Notes: generated from the letters alone by a model not told the origin. 64,000 bases of DNA from Psococerastis gibbosa (GCA_963971405.1 OZ020489.1:30902290-30966289); one strand, 5' to 3'. Shown: positions 1-11,515, counted from the first letter of the stretch. A program made the numbers and translations.

Positions 1-1055
1 CCCCTTGCCCTTTTGGATGTCCATTGGGTCCCTAATACCTTTCCTATTTACATGTATATATGTATATGTTAGTACCTAGCGGTACCCCTAGGTTGGGTCC
101 CTTATTGATAATCCGAGCCGCAATGCATACCATGCATACCATTATTATTGTGTAGAATTACATTATTCTATATTATGCAAATGTGTCATCAATCAATCCA
201 GTGCTTTAGGATAGGAAAAATTTGTAGGTATCCGATATTTAACCACGGGACAATTATTTATCACGGAACTAGTATTACGGTATTGTTAATTGATAAACAG
301 GAAAGCTTGTACGGGTTCACTCGTACCAATTCTTTGCAATGGAGTGCTGTGTTCTAACCTAGTCATACCACAAGCAGGAATTTCAACCGAAAGCCAGGTT
401 TTGGAGCAGTGGCCAAGGATGAATGAATGAATGAATGAATAAACGACTTTATTGCTACACAAATGGCGAACAATAGGATGGTCGTTATCGACTTAAACGA
501 CAGCCCTTCCCAGCTAAAACGGATCTATAACGAAACCGTAGGTACGTTATATCTATTTTGACTTAAATACATCATAATGTGATGTTCTTACGTCTTCATT
601 TGTCACTGAACTGGAGCGCTACGGCACGATACTGTACAGTGCAGATACAATACAATGTACAGTGGTTTAAAAATTACAATAGCTACATGAAGCTACCGCC
701 AAACCGTTTACTTGCCGATTAGTGTTAACACAGGATTATTAGCTACGTGGCTAACAATTACGCCTTGTCTTAATGCAATCAGTTTTCACGGTCCGTTGCT
801 TTACATGTTGCAGCCAAAGACCGTGGTAACTCGTTTTGAGACTAGCTGGCGCACTATATGAAGCCTATAAATATGTTGTGGGACGGGGGGTTCTGCTACA
901 GGGGAAAAACTATGCAAACTGTGCACAATCCTTATAATTTATCCGGTGTTTATTAATATATTAATTAACATACCGACAACCGACTCGACCCACCGAAGCG
1001 GAATGACCTAAACATATATCTACGTATATCCCCAAACCAGAATTTCGAGTAAAAT
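1..1055. other. Intergenic DNA, no gene seen
   Basis: AT-rich sequence with no supportable coding frame. The only structured part is a (GAAT)n run at 421-440 followed by AAACGACTTTATTG. The reverse complement reads AATAAAGTCG then (ATTC)n, which looks like the polyadenylation signal and short tandem tail of a retroposon 3' end on the minus strand. A related end lies near 42243-42285 and a (GAAT)n run near 20522-20543. Confidence 0.6.
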
Positions 1056-1063
1056 TGTCGTTT

Positions 1064-1118
1064 AAAAATAAAAACCACTATGTAATATCCAATGAAATTT
1101 CTGAAGCCCCCCCCCCCC
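1064..1118. repeat. Dispersed repeat end with C-run, inverted partner at 1952-1993
   Basis: The block 1064-1106 is the reverse complement of 1952-1993 with about one mismatch over 42 bases, and a C-homopolymer follows it. The second arm is followed, after about 35 bases, by a G-run near 2028-2041. The two are opposite-orientation copies of one repeat about 850 bases apart, possibly the arms of one inverted-repeat element that later received the insert at 1171-1442. Confidence 0.6.
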
Positions 1119-1170
1119 TGCCAAAAAAAAATCCTGGTTACGGCCTTGAATTGCTGGGTCGAAATTTATA

Positions 1171-1442
1171 GGCCCGGTACACACAGATGATTCTAGTAGT
1201 CGCGATTTGCCTGCGTCTTTTCCAATGTAGGGATAGGGCTTGGGGAATGGTGGTGCAAGCCCACAGAGTCTATACTTAGAAGATTTCTACGATCTGGCGT
1301 GTCTAGGGGAAAATCGTGCGCTTTCGTGCGGTCGGCCTCACGCCAGCTTCCGAAACGGGCAAGAAATCTGCCAGCCCTATGGCTACAATGGAAAAGACGT
1401 CGGCCAATCACAACTGCAAGAATTTTCTGTGTGTACCTGGCC
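1171..1442. mobile_element. MITE-like element with imperfect 24-bp TIRs
   Basis: The left end reads GGCCCGGTACACACAGA and the right end is its near reverse complement (TCTGTGTGTACCTGGCC). TA flanks both ends (left ATA, right TAA), compatible with a TA or TWA target duplication as for mariner or PIF/Harbinger elements. A second copy, truncated at its left end, lies at about 39155-39393 and shares the interior block around GATCTGGCGTGTC. Open frames inside are chance frames. The class is inferred from ends only. Confidence 0.6.
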
Positions 1443-1798
1443 TAAAGCTATTGAGATATGGATGTTTGTGATGTAAGCGTCAGTCGCCGACAGGGCCGTA
1501 TAGAAAATCAGTGGACCTCGGGGAAGAGAGCAGTTTGGGCCTTTACCATTTTTCCTACCACACGCAAACACTTGGGTTTTATTTTGGGAAATGATTCTGC
1601 CCCTTCTCCCTAAACACTATATGAGGACATAGTAACCAAACAGGCTGTTCCGAGTTGTTTGAATATCCGCGCCTAGCGGTTGAAAGCTGCCACCATCCTT
1701 ACTTATCAGTTGCACTTTAAAACTTGCGGAGTAGTTGCGAAGTTCGGTTCCGGCAAAAATGGAAGGTATTTAATTGCAAACGCGTATTTTAGGGAAAT

Positions 1799-3483
1799 TT
1801 AATTATAAAAAGAGATAAAATAATAATACTCTAAATACTTATAATTAGTATTATTAGTTTTCTTCACTGTCACAGCACAATTTATTACATAGATTTGTAT
1901 TGAATTAGGGAACCAATATACGATTTCTACAAAAATAAAATATTTTATGGTTTCAGAAATTTCATTGGATATTACATAGTAGTTTTTATTTTTTCTCTCA
2001 TAATCCGATTCAAGCCATTTCATTTCGGGGGGGGGGGGGGGAGTTGAACCCATTAACCCCCCCCCCCTGGCTATCCTTGCTTGACACTTGCTGGGTATTC
2101 AGGAATCATCAAAAGTTGATCTCCCTCACAGATTTAATGCTATATCATCACAGTTTATAATCCACTATCTACAGTAGGCTACATTCATTGACCTGTAACA
2201 TTTTCAAGTATTCCAAGTCTTTAATGGAACTTTGATTATTGGAGTTGTAGCAGGTAGGCAGCTAATGTATCATATAGTAATTTCGGTACCGATATAAATT
2301 TTTCTTGATTGCAGTAGGCTAATGTTGTCATTAAGATGGCGAATAAGACGGCGTTTAGTAAAGCAGGCTCAGGTTTTTTGTGTGACATGTAACAAATGAA
2401 GCTAGACATGAAAACGAAGGTAATCAATTCTCCACCGGTAGCAGACGGCTTAGACTTATCAATTACCAAGATTAATGCACCGCCTTGTACAACAAACAAA
2501 TAATTAAAATTTCAAGCTTTTCTGAATTACAATCATTATTTAAAGTTCGAACTGTCTTAGCCCAAGATAAAATTGTGCAGTTTAGGCGGCTCCGATAATG
2601 CTATGGTAATCTTTTTACCTTTTTACGTTGGATTGCCGATATTTGGGATATGCAGTACAATTTGGCTGCAGAGCAGACTAATTCTATTACTTAGGTCAGG
2701 TCTCACCACCATTTGAAAAGTTTCACAAAGAAATTCTGCTCCGCCAAGCACAGGGAGTACATTATTAATAATCTGATCACATTAGTGATCATCAGGTGAA
2801 CTAGGTTCGATTCCTAGTAATCTGTGATCTAGATTTTTTTGAAGTGGGGACCAACTTTTCGAATAGGTACTTGTTTTGTGTTGTTTGATTTAATTAGAAA
2901 AAGCGTATGCCATCTAGTGCTTGGTGAAAAATGCCCCCTTCCTGGATCATCCCTTGATTTCCAGTAGGCCCACCAGTTTGTCGCGCCAAACTTTAGTTAA
3001 TCAATTTATGCCGGTTAAGTTTTGGTAAACTGCAAAGTTTTAAGTTTATGCCATCCTTTTGGCCATATAGGCTGTTCGAACCTTAAAAATATTTAGTCCC
3101 ACCAAAAAGGCCGGGATCATTGGACTTCCGTATTCTCACGCCAATGGAACTTGTTCTCCACATAAAAATCTTGGTTAAAACTACCGGGTTTGAAACAAAA
3201 CCACAAAAGTGACATTTTCCCATCTGAATATTATTTGGGCGATTGCGGTTAAATTGGAGCTCCAATTAACAACTGGTCCTTCCACTTCTCCTGTTAAAAC
3301 AAAACATGCTATCTGGTTATTACTGAAAGATAATTGCCTTAAAAGTAGTCCAAGACTTCATTTGTTTTATTTATCCGCTATGCATGATTGCGCCCTGCCA
3401 ACAATTCGCAAGAAAGGGTAGGCCAGCCAATGGAGCTGTTCTTGAAATATTATTTCTGTACGGATAGCTACTTTACTATCATA
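1799..3483. other. AT-rich intergenic DNA with poly-G/C tracts
   Basis: No gene is supportable. The stretch holds the second arm of the inverted repeat (1952-1993), long G and C homopolymers near 2028-2041 and 2057-2067, and a tRNA T-arm-like motif near 2801-2818 that lacks the rest of a tRNA. Confidence 0.5.
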
Positions 3484-3711
3484 TAAATAAATAAATAAAT
3501 ATTGACTTTTTGTTGTTCTATTACTAAGCCAACCTTATTATTATTATAACGTTATGGCTATACAGCTCTATCTTACACTCAACTAGGAAGACTCGGGACC
3601 GCCTGCTTTACATGCCCTCCAAAGCATGGCCAGAAAATGTAGCAAGTGTGGGACTCGAACCAACAACCTTTCGGGTGAAAGTCGGAGTCTGTACCACTAC
3701 TCTACATGTCC
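3484..3711 (-). mobile_element. tRNA-derived SINE
   Basis: Read on the minus strand, the head is tRNA-like: an A-box-like GTAGAGTAGTGGTAC and a B-box GGTTCGAGTCCC at normal spacing, the two parts of an RNA polymerase III internal promoter. A conserved non-tRNA body follows (containing CATGCTTTGGAGGGCATG), then a tail of ATTT units. Related copies lie at 50171-50374, 50384-50550, 61362-61583 and 62746-62961, with a divergent one at 40266-40512. The repeated structure and tail identify a retroposon family rather than a functional tRNA. Confidence 0.85.
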
Positions 3712-3736
3712 ATATATTGTATTTAATAACAGTAAT

Positions 3737-4022
3737 AATGTCCTGAAGGACGTTTTAAGAGCCAAGGCCCATTGGTCCCTTATCCATTGCTGCCAACTAC
3801 CCCATCGATTTCGGACAATATTTATATCATTTGGATTGGTTTTATTTTATTTTTTTGTTTTTATATTGTTATTGAGTTTTGGGCTATTGACAAACTGGTA
3901 GACGTCCTCGAAGTCAACCTGCACAGGCTACAAGGGATAATGGACAAGCTGGGGCAAACTTACTATTGGTGCCGTGTAACGGTGTAACAGGTGGAAGCAT
4001 TGCTCAACCAAGTACAGATACG
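3737..4022 (+). repeat. Dispersed repeat 'B'
   Basis: Shares a block containing 'gtcctcgaagtcaacctgca' and 'ataatggacaagctg' with copies at about 61022-61268, 52605-52725, 55225-55330 and, inverted, 62370-62510. No open frame is conserved between copies. It lies directly beside the SINE here, and again near the SINEs at 61 and 62.7 kb, so it may be part of a composite retroposon or an old insertion hotspot. Confidence 0.6.
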
Positions 4023-4680
4023 AGTCATATATTGTAGGTACATTTTAGGAAAGTACAGTAGATTAGATGTTTGGCCAGTTTGGCTGAAATCGTACGATAA
4101 TGACTTCACCGAATTTTTAAAATATTTAATAAACAACTTGATATTAATTAAAACGATATATTTTTTTGAGAGCAAATTCATCTTATCAATAATATTGAGA
4201 AATTTAAACTTTTACTTTATAATAACTGTAAAATACCATCCCTCTCGGTAAACCGTACAACTTTGAAAGACGATAAAATATTAGTACGTAAACATTATAA
4301 ATCTAAGAAAAACCTTATTTGTAACCTACATTAGTTGAACTATACCTACATAGGTATATCATAGTTAAAGCAGTCTGTAAGAAATAATTTTGGTTTTTTT
4401 TGGAATTCGGAAATGCCATCTTTAGTAGAACTTCTAAAAAGAAAATCCCACAGCAATACGAAAGCTCTAACGCAAATTATCATTTGCAAGATGACTGCAG
4501 TGCGCGTAACACTCGCACACCAAGCCTGAGTCAACTTACCATGATACGCTTTGAGTTCATTGCACGTTTTTCTTTATTTAAATATTCAATTAAGAGGAAC
4601 CGTAGACATTGGCCACCCATGGATCACCTCAAAAAAGGTTGGTTTATATTTTTAATTTAAGTTTTTAATTATTTCGACTT

Positions 4681-4835
4681 CGATGGCCAGGTGGTAACGT
4701 GCTTGCACTTGTGCGAGTCTTTACACGCCATGCAATCGGAGACGTGTCGTACTCATCACGGGTAATAACCTACAGAGGCGACTGAAAAGGTCAATCGGAT
4801 ACATTCATTAAATTGTTTGTATGTGATTTATCTTT
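4681..4835 (+). repeat. SINE-like dispersed repeat 'H'
   Basis: Begins with GGCCAGGTGGTAACGTGC, which resembles a tRNA A-box region, and continues through GTGCGAGTCTTTACAC. A copy lies at 25057-25200 with the same order of blocks ('acctacagaggc', 'cggatacattcatt'). No clean B-box is visible, so tRNA origin is only suggested. Confidence 0.5.
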
Positions 4836-5104
4836 TTTTTTAAAAAGAAATAAAAAATAAAAAATTTGCCTCAATTAATTCATCAAGTAATTTATTTAAG
4901 TCAGTACTTCAGTTATAAACAATTGGTCCATTCAATTGGTAGAAGACTATTCCATTATTCCATGCACCAGATTATAAGGTGTTTTTCTTCTTTTTTTTGT
5001 TATAGTTTCATGAATTTTATAATTCGGCAGGTTTTTGTTGCCTATCAGTTTCACGGAAAACCCCCCTGAACTAATACTAAAAAATTCCTCCAGCTTCTTC
5101 TTAA

Positions 5105-5462
5105 CAGGCCTATTATGGTGATTTGGGGTTAACGTAACATAGGGGTTTATTAAATTAATTAATTAACAAATTAATCCCAAACACGCGGGAAATTCAAATT
5201 GATAAGTTAATCCTCGGTTGTATTTTTGGCGGGTCAATTTTTCATCCCTTCGATGTAGACACATTAATTACAATTCTTATTATATTTCAAAACTTTGCCT
5301 GTACATTTTAACGTTTATTAGTATTTCCTTCAATAATTTATGAATTTGAATTTGAAACCGTCATGTAACACCTTACTAGTGCGGAATTAAAAAATAAATC
5401 CCGGTAATATATTCGAATAAACCCCGGTGTTACGATAATCCCAAATCGCCGTAATAGGGCTG
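5105..5462. mobile_element. MITE-like element with ~45-bp imperfect TIRs (family C)
   Basis: The left end (CCTATTATGGTGATTTGGGG...) is matched by the reverse complement of the right end (...CCCAAATCGCCGTAATAGGG), and the pairing continues inwards through the 'gtaaca..ggggtttatt' block. Further copies of the right half occur at about 18340-18550 (plus) and 46640-46830 (minus). There is no transposase. The superfamily is not determined. Confidence 0.65.
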
Positions 5463-5799
5463 CTGGTTCAACTCAGGGTACTTTAGCTAAGCAATAGCTT
5501 TGACGTGTTTACAAACGGGTAATGTTTTCACATTTCCCCTACAAATAATTAATTTCCAACTGCAAATCATATGATACTATGCTGAATCACAATGGCAGAT
5601 TATGATAAATCGCTTCTAATCAAATGTTTACTTTTAAATTCATGCAGGAATTATAGCCTACTTATCATGTCTACTCGACCTGATATAATTCCCAAAGAGA
5701 CAAGTAGACACCAAGACAGTTCAGCCGTCGACTTGCAGCCACTAACTTGTATCTACTCGCCATTCTATACCGCTACGCCAATAATAAGACGTTTCAAAA

Positions 5800-5805
5800 C
5801 ACAAG
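5800..5805. repeat. Polinton target-site duplication, left
   Basis: CACAAG directly precedes the left terminus AGTAGTATG. The same six bases directly follow the right terminus CATACTACT at 15904-15909. A 6-bp duplication is the hallmark of Polinton/Maverick integration. Confidence 0.85.
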
Positions 5806-5816
5806 AGTAGTATGTA

Positions 5817-6060
5817 AAGGGGGGTTCTGGGACTTATCCCACCCCCCGTCGAGCTATCCCATCTATCCCACCCCGTCGTGCTATCCCCCGCGGGTGGTCT
5901 ATCTATTTTTGCGTGTTATCCCTCGTGGGTGGTCTGAGGTGCTGGGACTTATCCCACCCCCCGTCGAGCTATCCCATCTACCCCTCGTGGATGGTCTGAG
6001 GTTCTGGCGCTTATCCCCCCCCCCCCCCATCGAGACCCGTGGGTGGTCTTTCTATGGCAC
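5817..6060 (+). repeat. C-rich terminal subrepeats of the left TIR
   Basis: Imperfect units of roughly 60-70 bases built from 'gggacttatcccacccc', 'gtcgagctatcccatcta' and 'cctcgtgggtggtctgaggt'. Related units recur at 6547-6730 and, inverted, at about 15655-15895. They contain no stable reading frame across units. Confidence 0.75.
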
Positions 6061-6164
6061 TATGATTGTTTTTTTTTTTTTGTATAATTACTAATTTGTG
6101 AGACACAGAGTTATATTTTGATTTTATTTTATTTTTTTTTTATTTTTTTAACTTTCTATGGCAC

Positions 6165-6204
<40 letters not shown>

Positions 6205-6325
6205 TATAATTACTAATTTGTGAGATACAGAGTTATATTTTTTTTTATTTATTTATTTTTTTTATTTTTTTTTTATTTTTTATTTATTTTTTATTTATTT
6301 TTTTTTTTAATGGTGTTAATTGAAT

Positions 6326-6525
6326 NNNNNNNNNNNNNNNNNNNNNNNNNNNNNNNNNNNNNNNNNNNNNNNNNNNNNNNNNNNNNNNNNNNNNNNNNNN
6401 NNNNNNNNNNNNNNNNNNNNNNNNNNNNNNNNNNNNNNNNNNNNNNNNNNNNNNNNNNNNNNNNNNNNNNNNNNNNNNNNNNNNNNNNNNNNNNNNNNNN
6501 NNNNNNNNNNNNNNNNNNNNNNNNN
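6326..6525. other. Assembly gap (200 N)
   Basis: Exactly 200 N, flanked on both sides by the same 15 bases (TGGTGTTAATTGAAT at 6311-6325 and 6526-6540). The length looks like a default scaffold gap and the repeated flanks suggest contig ends that overlap. The intact right arm gives the likely true order of this region. Confidence 0.95.
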
Positions 6526-6760
6526 TGGTGTTAATTGAATTAAAACGGGACTTACCCCACCCCCCGTCGAGCTATCCCATCTACCCATCATGCTACCCCT
6601 CGTGGGTGGTCTGAGGTGCTGGGACTTATCCCACCCCCCGTCGAGCTATCCCATCTACCCCTCGTGGGTGGTCTGAGGTGCTGGGACTTACCCCACCCCC
6701 GTCGAGACCCGTGGGTGGTCTTTCTATGGCACTATGATTGTTTTTTTTTTATAACCCAGG

Positions 6761-7612
6761 TAAACATAAGCTAAATATAGACACCCGTAGTATTTAAAAA
6801 CCTTAAAATAAATTAATATAAATTTTTTTTATCAGCTATATTTACATCGATGAACACGCTTGAGCTAATGCATAATGTTTAGTACACTACATTGAGTAAA
6901 CATAAGCTAAATATAGACACCCATAGTATTTAAAGACCGTAAAATAAATTAATATAAGTTTTTTCTTAATTATTTATTATCAGCTAAATTTACATCGATG
7001 ACCACGCTTGAGCTAATGCATAATGTTAAGTACACTACAATAAGTAAACATAAGCTAAATATAGACACCCATAGTATTTAAAGACCGTAAAATAAATTAA
7101 TATAAGTTTTTTTCTTAATTATTTATTATCAGATAAATTTACATCGGTGAACACGATTGTGCTAATTAATAATGTTAAGTACACTACATTAAGTAAACAT
7201 AAGCTAAATATAGACACCCATAGTATTTGAAGACCGTTAAATAAATTAATATAAGTTTTTTCTTATTAATTTTTATCAGCAATATTTACATCGATGAACA
7301 CGCTTGAGCTAATGCATAATGTTTAGTACACTACATTGAGTAAAGATAAGCTAAATATAGACACCCATAGTATTTAAAAACCTTAAAATAAGTTAATATA
7401 AGTTTTTTCTTATTAATTTTTTTTTTATCAGCTACATTTACATCGATGAACACGCTTGAGCTAATGCATAATGTTTAGTACACTACATTGAGTAAAGATA
7501 AGCTAAATATAGACACCCATAGTATTTAAAAACCTTAAAATAAATTAATATAAGTTTTTTCTTATTAATTTTTTATCAGCTACATTTACATCGACGAACA
7601 CGCTTGAGCTAA
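6761..7612 (+). repeat. ~148-bp tandem satellite, six units (left TIR)
   Basis: Units start with TAAACATAAGCTAAATATAGAC (or TAAAGATAAG) at 6761, 6897, 7045, 7194, 7341 and 7493, giving spacings of 136, 148, 149, 147 and 152. Each unit contains CATCGATGAACACGC, GAGCTAATGCATAATG and ACACTACATT. It is AT-rich and non-coding. The mirrored array in the right arm has five units. Confidence 0.85.
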
Positions 7613-7904
7613 TGGGAGACAGGGATAGATAGACCAGTGAGGGTGAGCGCCATTGAATAATGCACATATTAATTACCTAATTTGAAACAGTGGACTACCC
7701 ACGAATGATAGACGGTAAGGGTGGGACTCGGCGTTGCACTCAGTATCTTAAAAGAAATGTATTAATCCCACAATAGGTGTTCAATATACCCACCAGCCAT
7801 GTTTATAAAAATGAATTTTCAATAATCCCAACTAAGTCTCAGTTTCTCACAATGGGTGTGCAATATACCAGGCAGTCGTGTTTTCTATGTTAGATTTAGT
7901 TACA

Positions 7905-8156
7905 TTGGGCTAGGACAGGTTAAGTTATAATATTAGGCTAGGTTAAATTTTTATATCAAGTTAGGGTAGGTTACATTGGATTAGGATAGGCCAGATTAGG
8001 TTACATTGGGTTAGGTTAGCTGTTTACCTAGATTAAATTCATCATTTTTTTTAACAAAAATATTTTTATATCAAATAAATATGATGTTAAGTTAGGTTAC
8101 ATTGAATTAGGATAGGTTAGATTAGGTTACATTGGGTAAGGATAGGTTGAGTTAGC
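7905..8156 (+). repeat. TTAGG-like minisatellite in the left TIR
   Basis: Repeats of the type TTAGGTTACATTGGGTTAGGATAGG, interrupted by an AT-rich spacer near 8040-8085. Copies: direct at 12633-13040 and inverted at about 14218-14475. The words resemble diverged insect-type telomeric TTAGG but are arranged as 25-30-base higher-order units, so this is not a telomere. Confidence 0.7.
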
Positions 8157-9137
8157 CACAAACAAGCCATTAATAAATCTACCCCTCGCTGACAGTCCAT
8201 TGTAAGCTAAAGTGATTTTTGTTTTCGTAAATCTATCCAACACTTAGGTTGAAGCATGGTCATTATCGCATTATAGATATGTCTTAGGTTTAAAAGTTTG
8301 TTTTAAGTGATTGTATGTAAAGACATTGTTTATGAGGGAAGATTTTACTGATCATAAGAATAATTGCACAATTATGAGCGGAGGAGCACTATCTAACGAG
8401 GGAAACTTTGTATGCAAAACATCTATAGCTCTAGATGGTGTTGTAAAATAATACAATTATAAAAACATAACCATACGTCATGATCCCGTTGTATATTTAC
8501 ATAATATGGAAGGTGAGGTTGATTCAATTACAACTGAAAACATAAAACTTTTTAAAGTGATTAAATGGTATAAAGGACAAGTCCCGTGCTGGGCAATTAA
8601 TAAATCTATCCAACGCACAGGTTTAAGGGAAGTATTGATTTAGTAAACAGATAACCGTGTGCAGATTCAAACCTGTTGAGAATCACCAGGTGCACTCAGT
8701 ACACCCATCACACCAGGGGGTCCATTGTAAGCTAAGTGATTTTTGTTTTTGCATCAGTTGCACCCGGCAATGATAAAAACTATACTGAAGCATGGTTTCG
8801 TGCTAAAAACAAACAACTTCTCCTCACTGATGACTCCACAATAAAATATCAACAAATAAACAAACAACATTTACAATATTAAAAATGGTAGGGGGGGGGG
8901 CCCTTTAAAAGCAAAAGTGAACATTACAATTGCAAATACAAGTAAAGAAAAAATGTACGAATTAAGTAAAAAAAATTTTTTTTAAACGTTAATAGAAAAA
9001 CAATTGTGCAGGCAGATAACTGAAGTAATGTAGGCTAATAATAAAATATTGGTTGACAATCGACACTGAGAGAACATCCACTTTACAGTATGTATCCCAA
9101 TTTTCATTAAGTCTAGATGCTAAGTAGGGACGTGATG

Positions 9138-9760
9138 TTATTGGGGTTGGAAGAAATTAGGTATTTTATGTGTCTTGAAACTTGTTATGCTGACGGAGTC
9201 CTTTATGTTGTCCGGTAGGGAATTGTACAATGGAATAGACTTATACATAATATGCGAATGCATAAAGTGTTCCGTATTCGGTTTCAAAGTTTTTAGGTTG
9301 CGTCCGGTACCAAGTCTGGTATTAATGTTATGATGGACGAAATCACCTTGCCCAAGAATGGTTTTTGCCCTTTTTAAATCGAAAAAGTAGAAGTTGTTTT
9401 GCACATAGCAATGGCAATGGGAGGGCATTGAATTCCTGAAAAAGAAGATTTGAAGGGTAGCGGCGAGGCTTCCCTATAGCTACCCTGATGGCTATTCTTA
9501 CATCAGTTTCTAGGGAGCATATATGGGAAGAGTGAGCACCACCCCAGGCTAATATGTTATATTGGAAAATTGATTGGACTAAAGCATGATAAACTTACCT
9601 TACAGAGTGTCAACGTTAAGTGTACACCTTAGCATCCTTAAATTGTTATAGGTTCTTCTAATTCGTTTTGATGTTAGGAGGATTTGTTCATACCACTTGA
9701 GATGATTATCAATGGTAACGCCTAAATATTTAATATTATTTGCTTTTGCGATTATCTGAC
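9138..9760 (-). pseudogene. Non-LTR retrotransposon reverse transcriptase, C-terminal fragment
   Basis: On the minus strand three frames in succession give recognisable parts of the region following the polymerase palm in jockey/CR1-type ORF2 proteins: IKYLGVTIDNHLKW near 9690-9750, GKPRRYPS near 9450-9475, and YNSLPDNIK near 9195-9225. Frame changes occur around 9600 and 9395, so the gene is dead. No catalytic YADD box is present in the fragment. Its 3' end and probable UTR continue towards 8890. The left TIR boundary (9322) falls inside it, and the last part is repeated in the right arm at 13056-13245. Family identification rests on these motifs only. Confidence 0.65.
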
Positions 9761-10139
9761 ATGTGCATGGATTAAGGTTGCAATTATTATGGAGTATTAA
9801 ACTGAGATAGAATAGAATAGAAGAATAGAATAATGTATTTCGTTCCTTCAATAATACATATACATGCACACCAATATAATGAGGTAGGGGTGGCCCAAAG
9901 GATTTCTCCCGTGCTGGGGACCCCATTAATACTATAATAACTAAGCTAAAACTTTATCGATAATAATTAATTTTATGTAGACTCTAAGTAACATCACTAA
10001 GTAAGGAAATAAGTAAGATCATATACTAAGATGGTTTATCACTCTGTTGAATCCGGGGTTGTTATGCTAACGCACTATTGCTGGAAGATTTCTTAGTTGA
10101 TTTTGGGACAGATGAAAGCTAATTTTACTAATGAATTTT

Positions 10140-10300
10140 TTTTTTTGTTGTAGATTTTTTTTTATGAACTCAGGAAGGCTGTTATATAATGGAACTGATA
10201 GGTAAATGTGAGAATGTGTGAAAAGGGTAGTGTTATGATTGGGGATCTGAAGATTGCGACCAACACCAAGTCCAGTATAGCTAAAACTATGGAAGAATAT
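10140..10300 (-). pseudogene. Second, related non-LTR RT 3' fragment
   Basis: The minus strand gives GLGVGRNLQIPNHNT and YNSLPEFIKK, matching the order of the same tail found at 9138-9320 (GTGRNLKTLKPNT, YNSLPDNIK) at the protein level but clearly diverged. It lies between the first fragment and the polymerase relic, so at least two related retrotransposons landed in the Polinton core, or one was duplicated and diverged. Confidence 0.55.
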
Positions 10301-10339
10301 ATAGCCTTCAGTATTGGAGAGTTATGCTTTTAAGACACT

Positions 10340-11515
10340 TACCAATTTATGGCCTCCTCATTAGATTCAGTAGTTAAAAATCTTGTTGATGCGGATAAAA
10401 ATAAATTTAAAATTATGAAAACATGTTTTGTGGATGAAAAATTAGACTTGATGTTGAGGAAGGGTGTCTTACCCTATGAATATATAACGCACGAGTCACA
10501 ATTTAATGAGGAACACTTACCTACAATCATTGCATTTTTTTTTTTCTTTTTTTAGTCAATTAACTCAAAAGTGGATTTCACAAGAAAAATATGAACATGC
10601 TCAAAAGGTGTGGAATGCTTTTGATATAAAGAATTTAGAAGAATACCAAGACTTGAATGTATTAAACAACACCCTTCTCTTTTGCAATGTTTTTGAAGCC
10701 TTTAGAGCCTAATGTTTTGAAAACGATAACCTCGAAATTTGTCACATGTACACTGCACCAGGGCTAGCTCTTCAGAGCTGTCTGAAAATATTAGTGAGTT
10801 TCGCTGGATGGAGGAGGAAGAAATCAAAAAAATTTTAATGTAATGCTCGCACCTAATGAGGACGATGATGGCTTCATATTACATGTGGACTTGGAATATC
10901 CACAAAAATTACATGATTTACATAATGAATACCCACTAGCAGCTGAACATTGTGTTGTAACTTCAGACATGATTTCTCCATATTGCAAGGAATTTCTCGC
11001 TGAAAATAATATATCTTTAACATCCACCATCTCAATGCTTATTCCCAACTTAAACGATAAACATAACTATATAATACATTATCGAAATTTGAAGCAATGT
11101 TTAGAATTGGCATTAAAATTAAAATGTATACATAAAATTTTAGTTTTTAAGCAAAGCGCTTGGATGCGACCCTTTATCGATTTTAATTAGCTTGTATAAT
11201 GATTTCGAGAAGGATTTTTATAAATTGAAAATTAATAGTATGTATGGGAAGACAATGGAGAATGTTAGAAATCACGCAAAATTATAGTTAGTTAACACTG
11301 GCAAACGAGCTAGCAAACTTATCTCATCCCCTGCATTTAAAGATTTTAGGATTTTTCAAACGATTTAATAGCAGTCCGATCAAAAAAAAAAATAATAATA
11401 ATAATAATAATATTTTGCTAAACAAACCAATACTTATTGGTCTAACCGTTCTCGAGCTATCCAAGGTAGTTAAGTACGAATTTCATTATAACTTTGTAAA
11501 ACAAAAGTATGGTGA
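10340..11515 (+). pseudogene. Polinton-type protein-primed family B DNA polymerase, fragmented
   Basis: In its family this enzyme replicates the element from a protein primer (DNA_pol_B_2, PF03175). Pieces lie in order on the plus strand but in changing frames: 10349-10545 (exonuclease-side region ending before a T-run), 10557-10712, a piece with YTAPGLA (10749-10769), 10843-11190 with VDLEYP (10885-10902), a piece with NSMYG (11234-11248), which fits motif B of the palm, and a last piece at about 11420-11515. Breaks seen: in-frame stop at 10710-10712, frame change near 10790 where the segment carrying motif A should be and is missing, frame changes near 10840 and 11190, a stop just after 11280, an (AAT)n insertion near 11390-11413. 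The conserved motif C (DTD) region is absent because the fragment runs straight into the next gene. It cannot encode an active polymerase. Confidence 0.75.

Larger units (their letters stand above)
5806..9322 (+). repeat. Left terminal inverted repeat of the Polinton
   Basis: Pairs with 13056-15903 over its whole length apart from copy-number differences in the tandem blocks and the N gap. Order from the tip inwards: about 60-bp C-rich terminal repeats (5817-6060, 6547-6730), T-rich low complexity, six units of a ~148-bp satellite (6761-7612), a unique block, a TTAGG-like minisatellite (7905-8156), a ~700-base unique block, a poly-G tract near 8890, and part of a retrotransposon 3' end. Identity ends at 9322, inside the reverse-transcriptase fragment. 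Confidence 0.85.

Noticed and set aside
2770-2830. tRNA gene suggested by CTAGGTTCGATTCCTAG
   Set aside because: The T-arm is perfect, but there is no matching acceptor stem, D-arm or A-box at the proper distance; it is at best a tRNA fragment.
3600-3711. Functional tRNA gene (minus strand) at the SINE heads
   Set aside because: The same head occurs several times, always fused to the same body and (ATTT)n tail, and has lost the tRNA acceptor pairing; it is a SINE.
6220-6591. Open frames across 6220-6591
   Set aside because: They consist mostly of N from the assembly gap and T-rich low complexity.
6761-7612. CRISPR-like array
   Set aside because: Whole ~148-bp units are repeated without unique spacers, in eukaryotic DNA.
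7905-8156. Interstitial telomere
   Set aside because: TTAGG words occur only inside a longer 25-30-base unit and only within the Polinton; there is no uniform short repeat.
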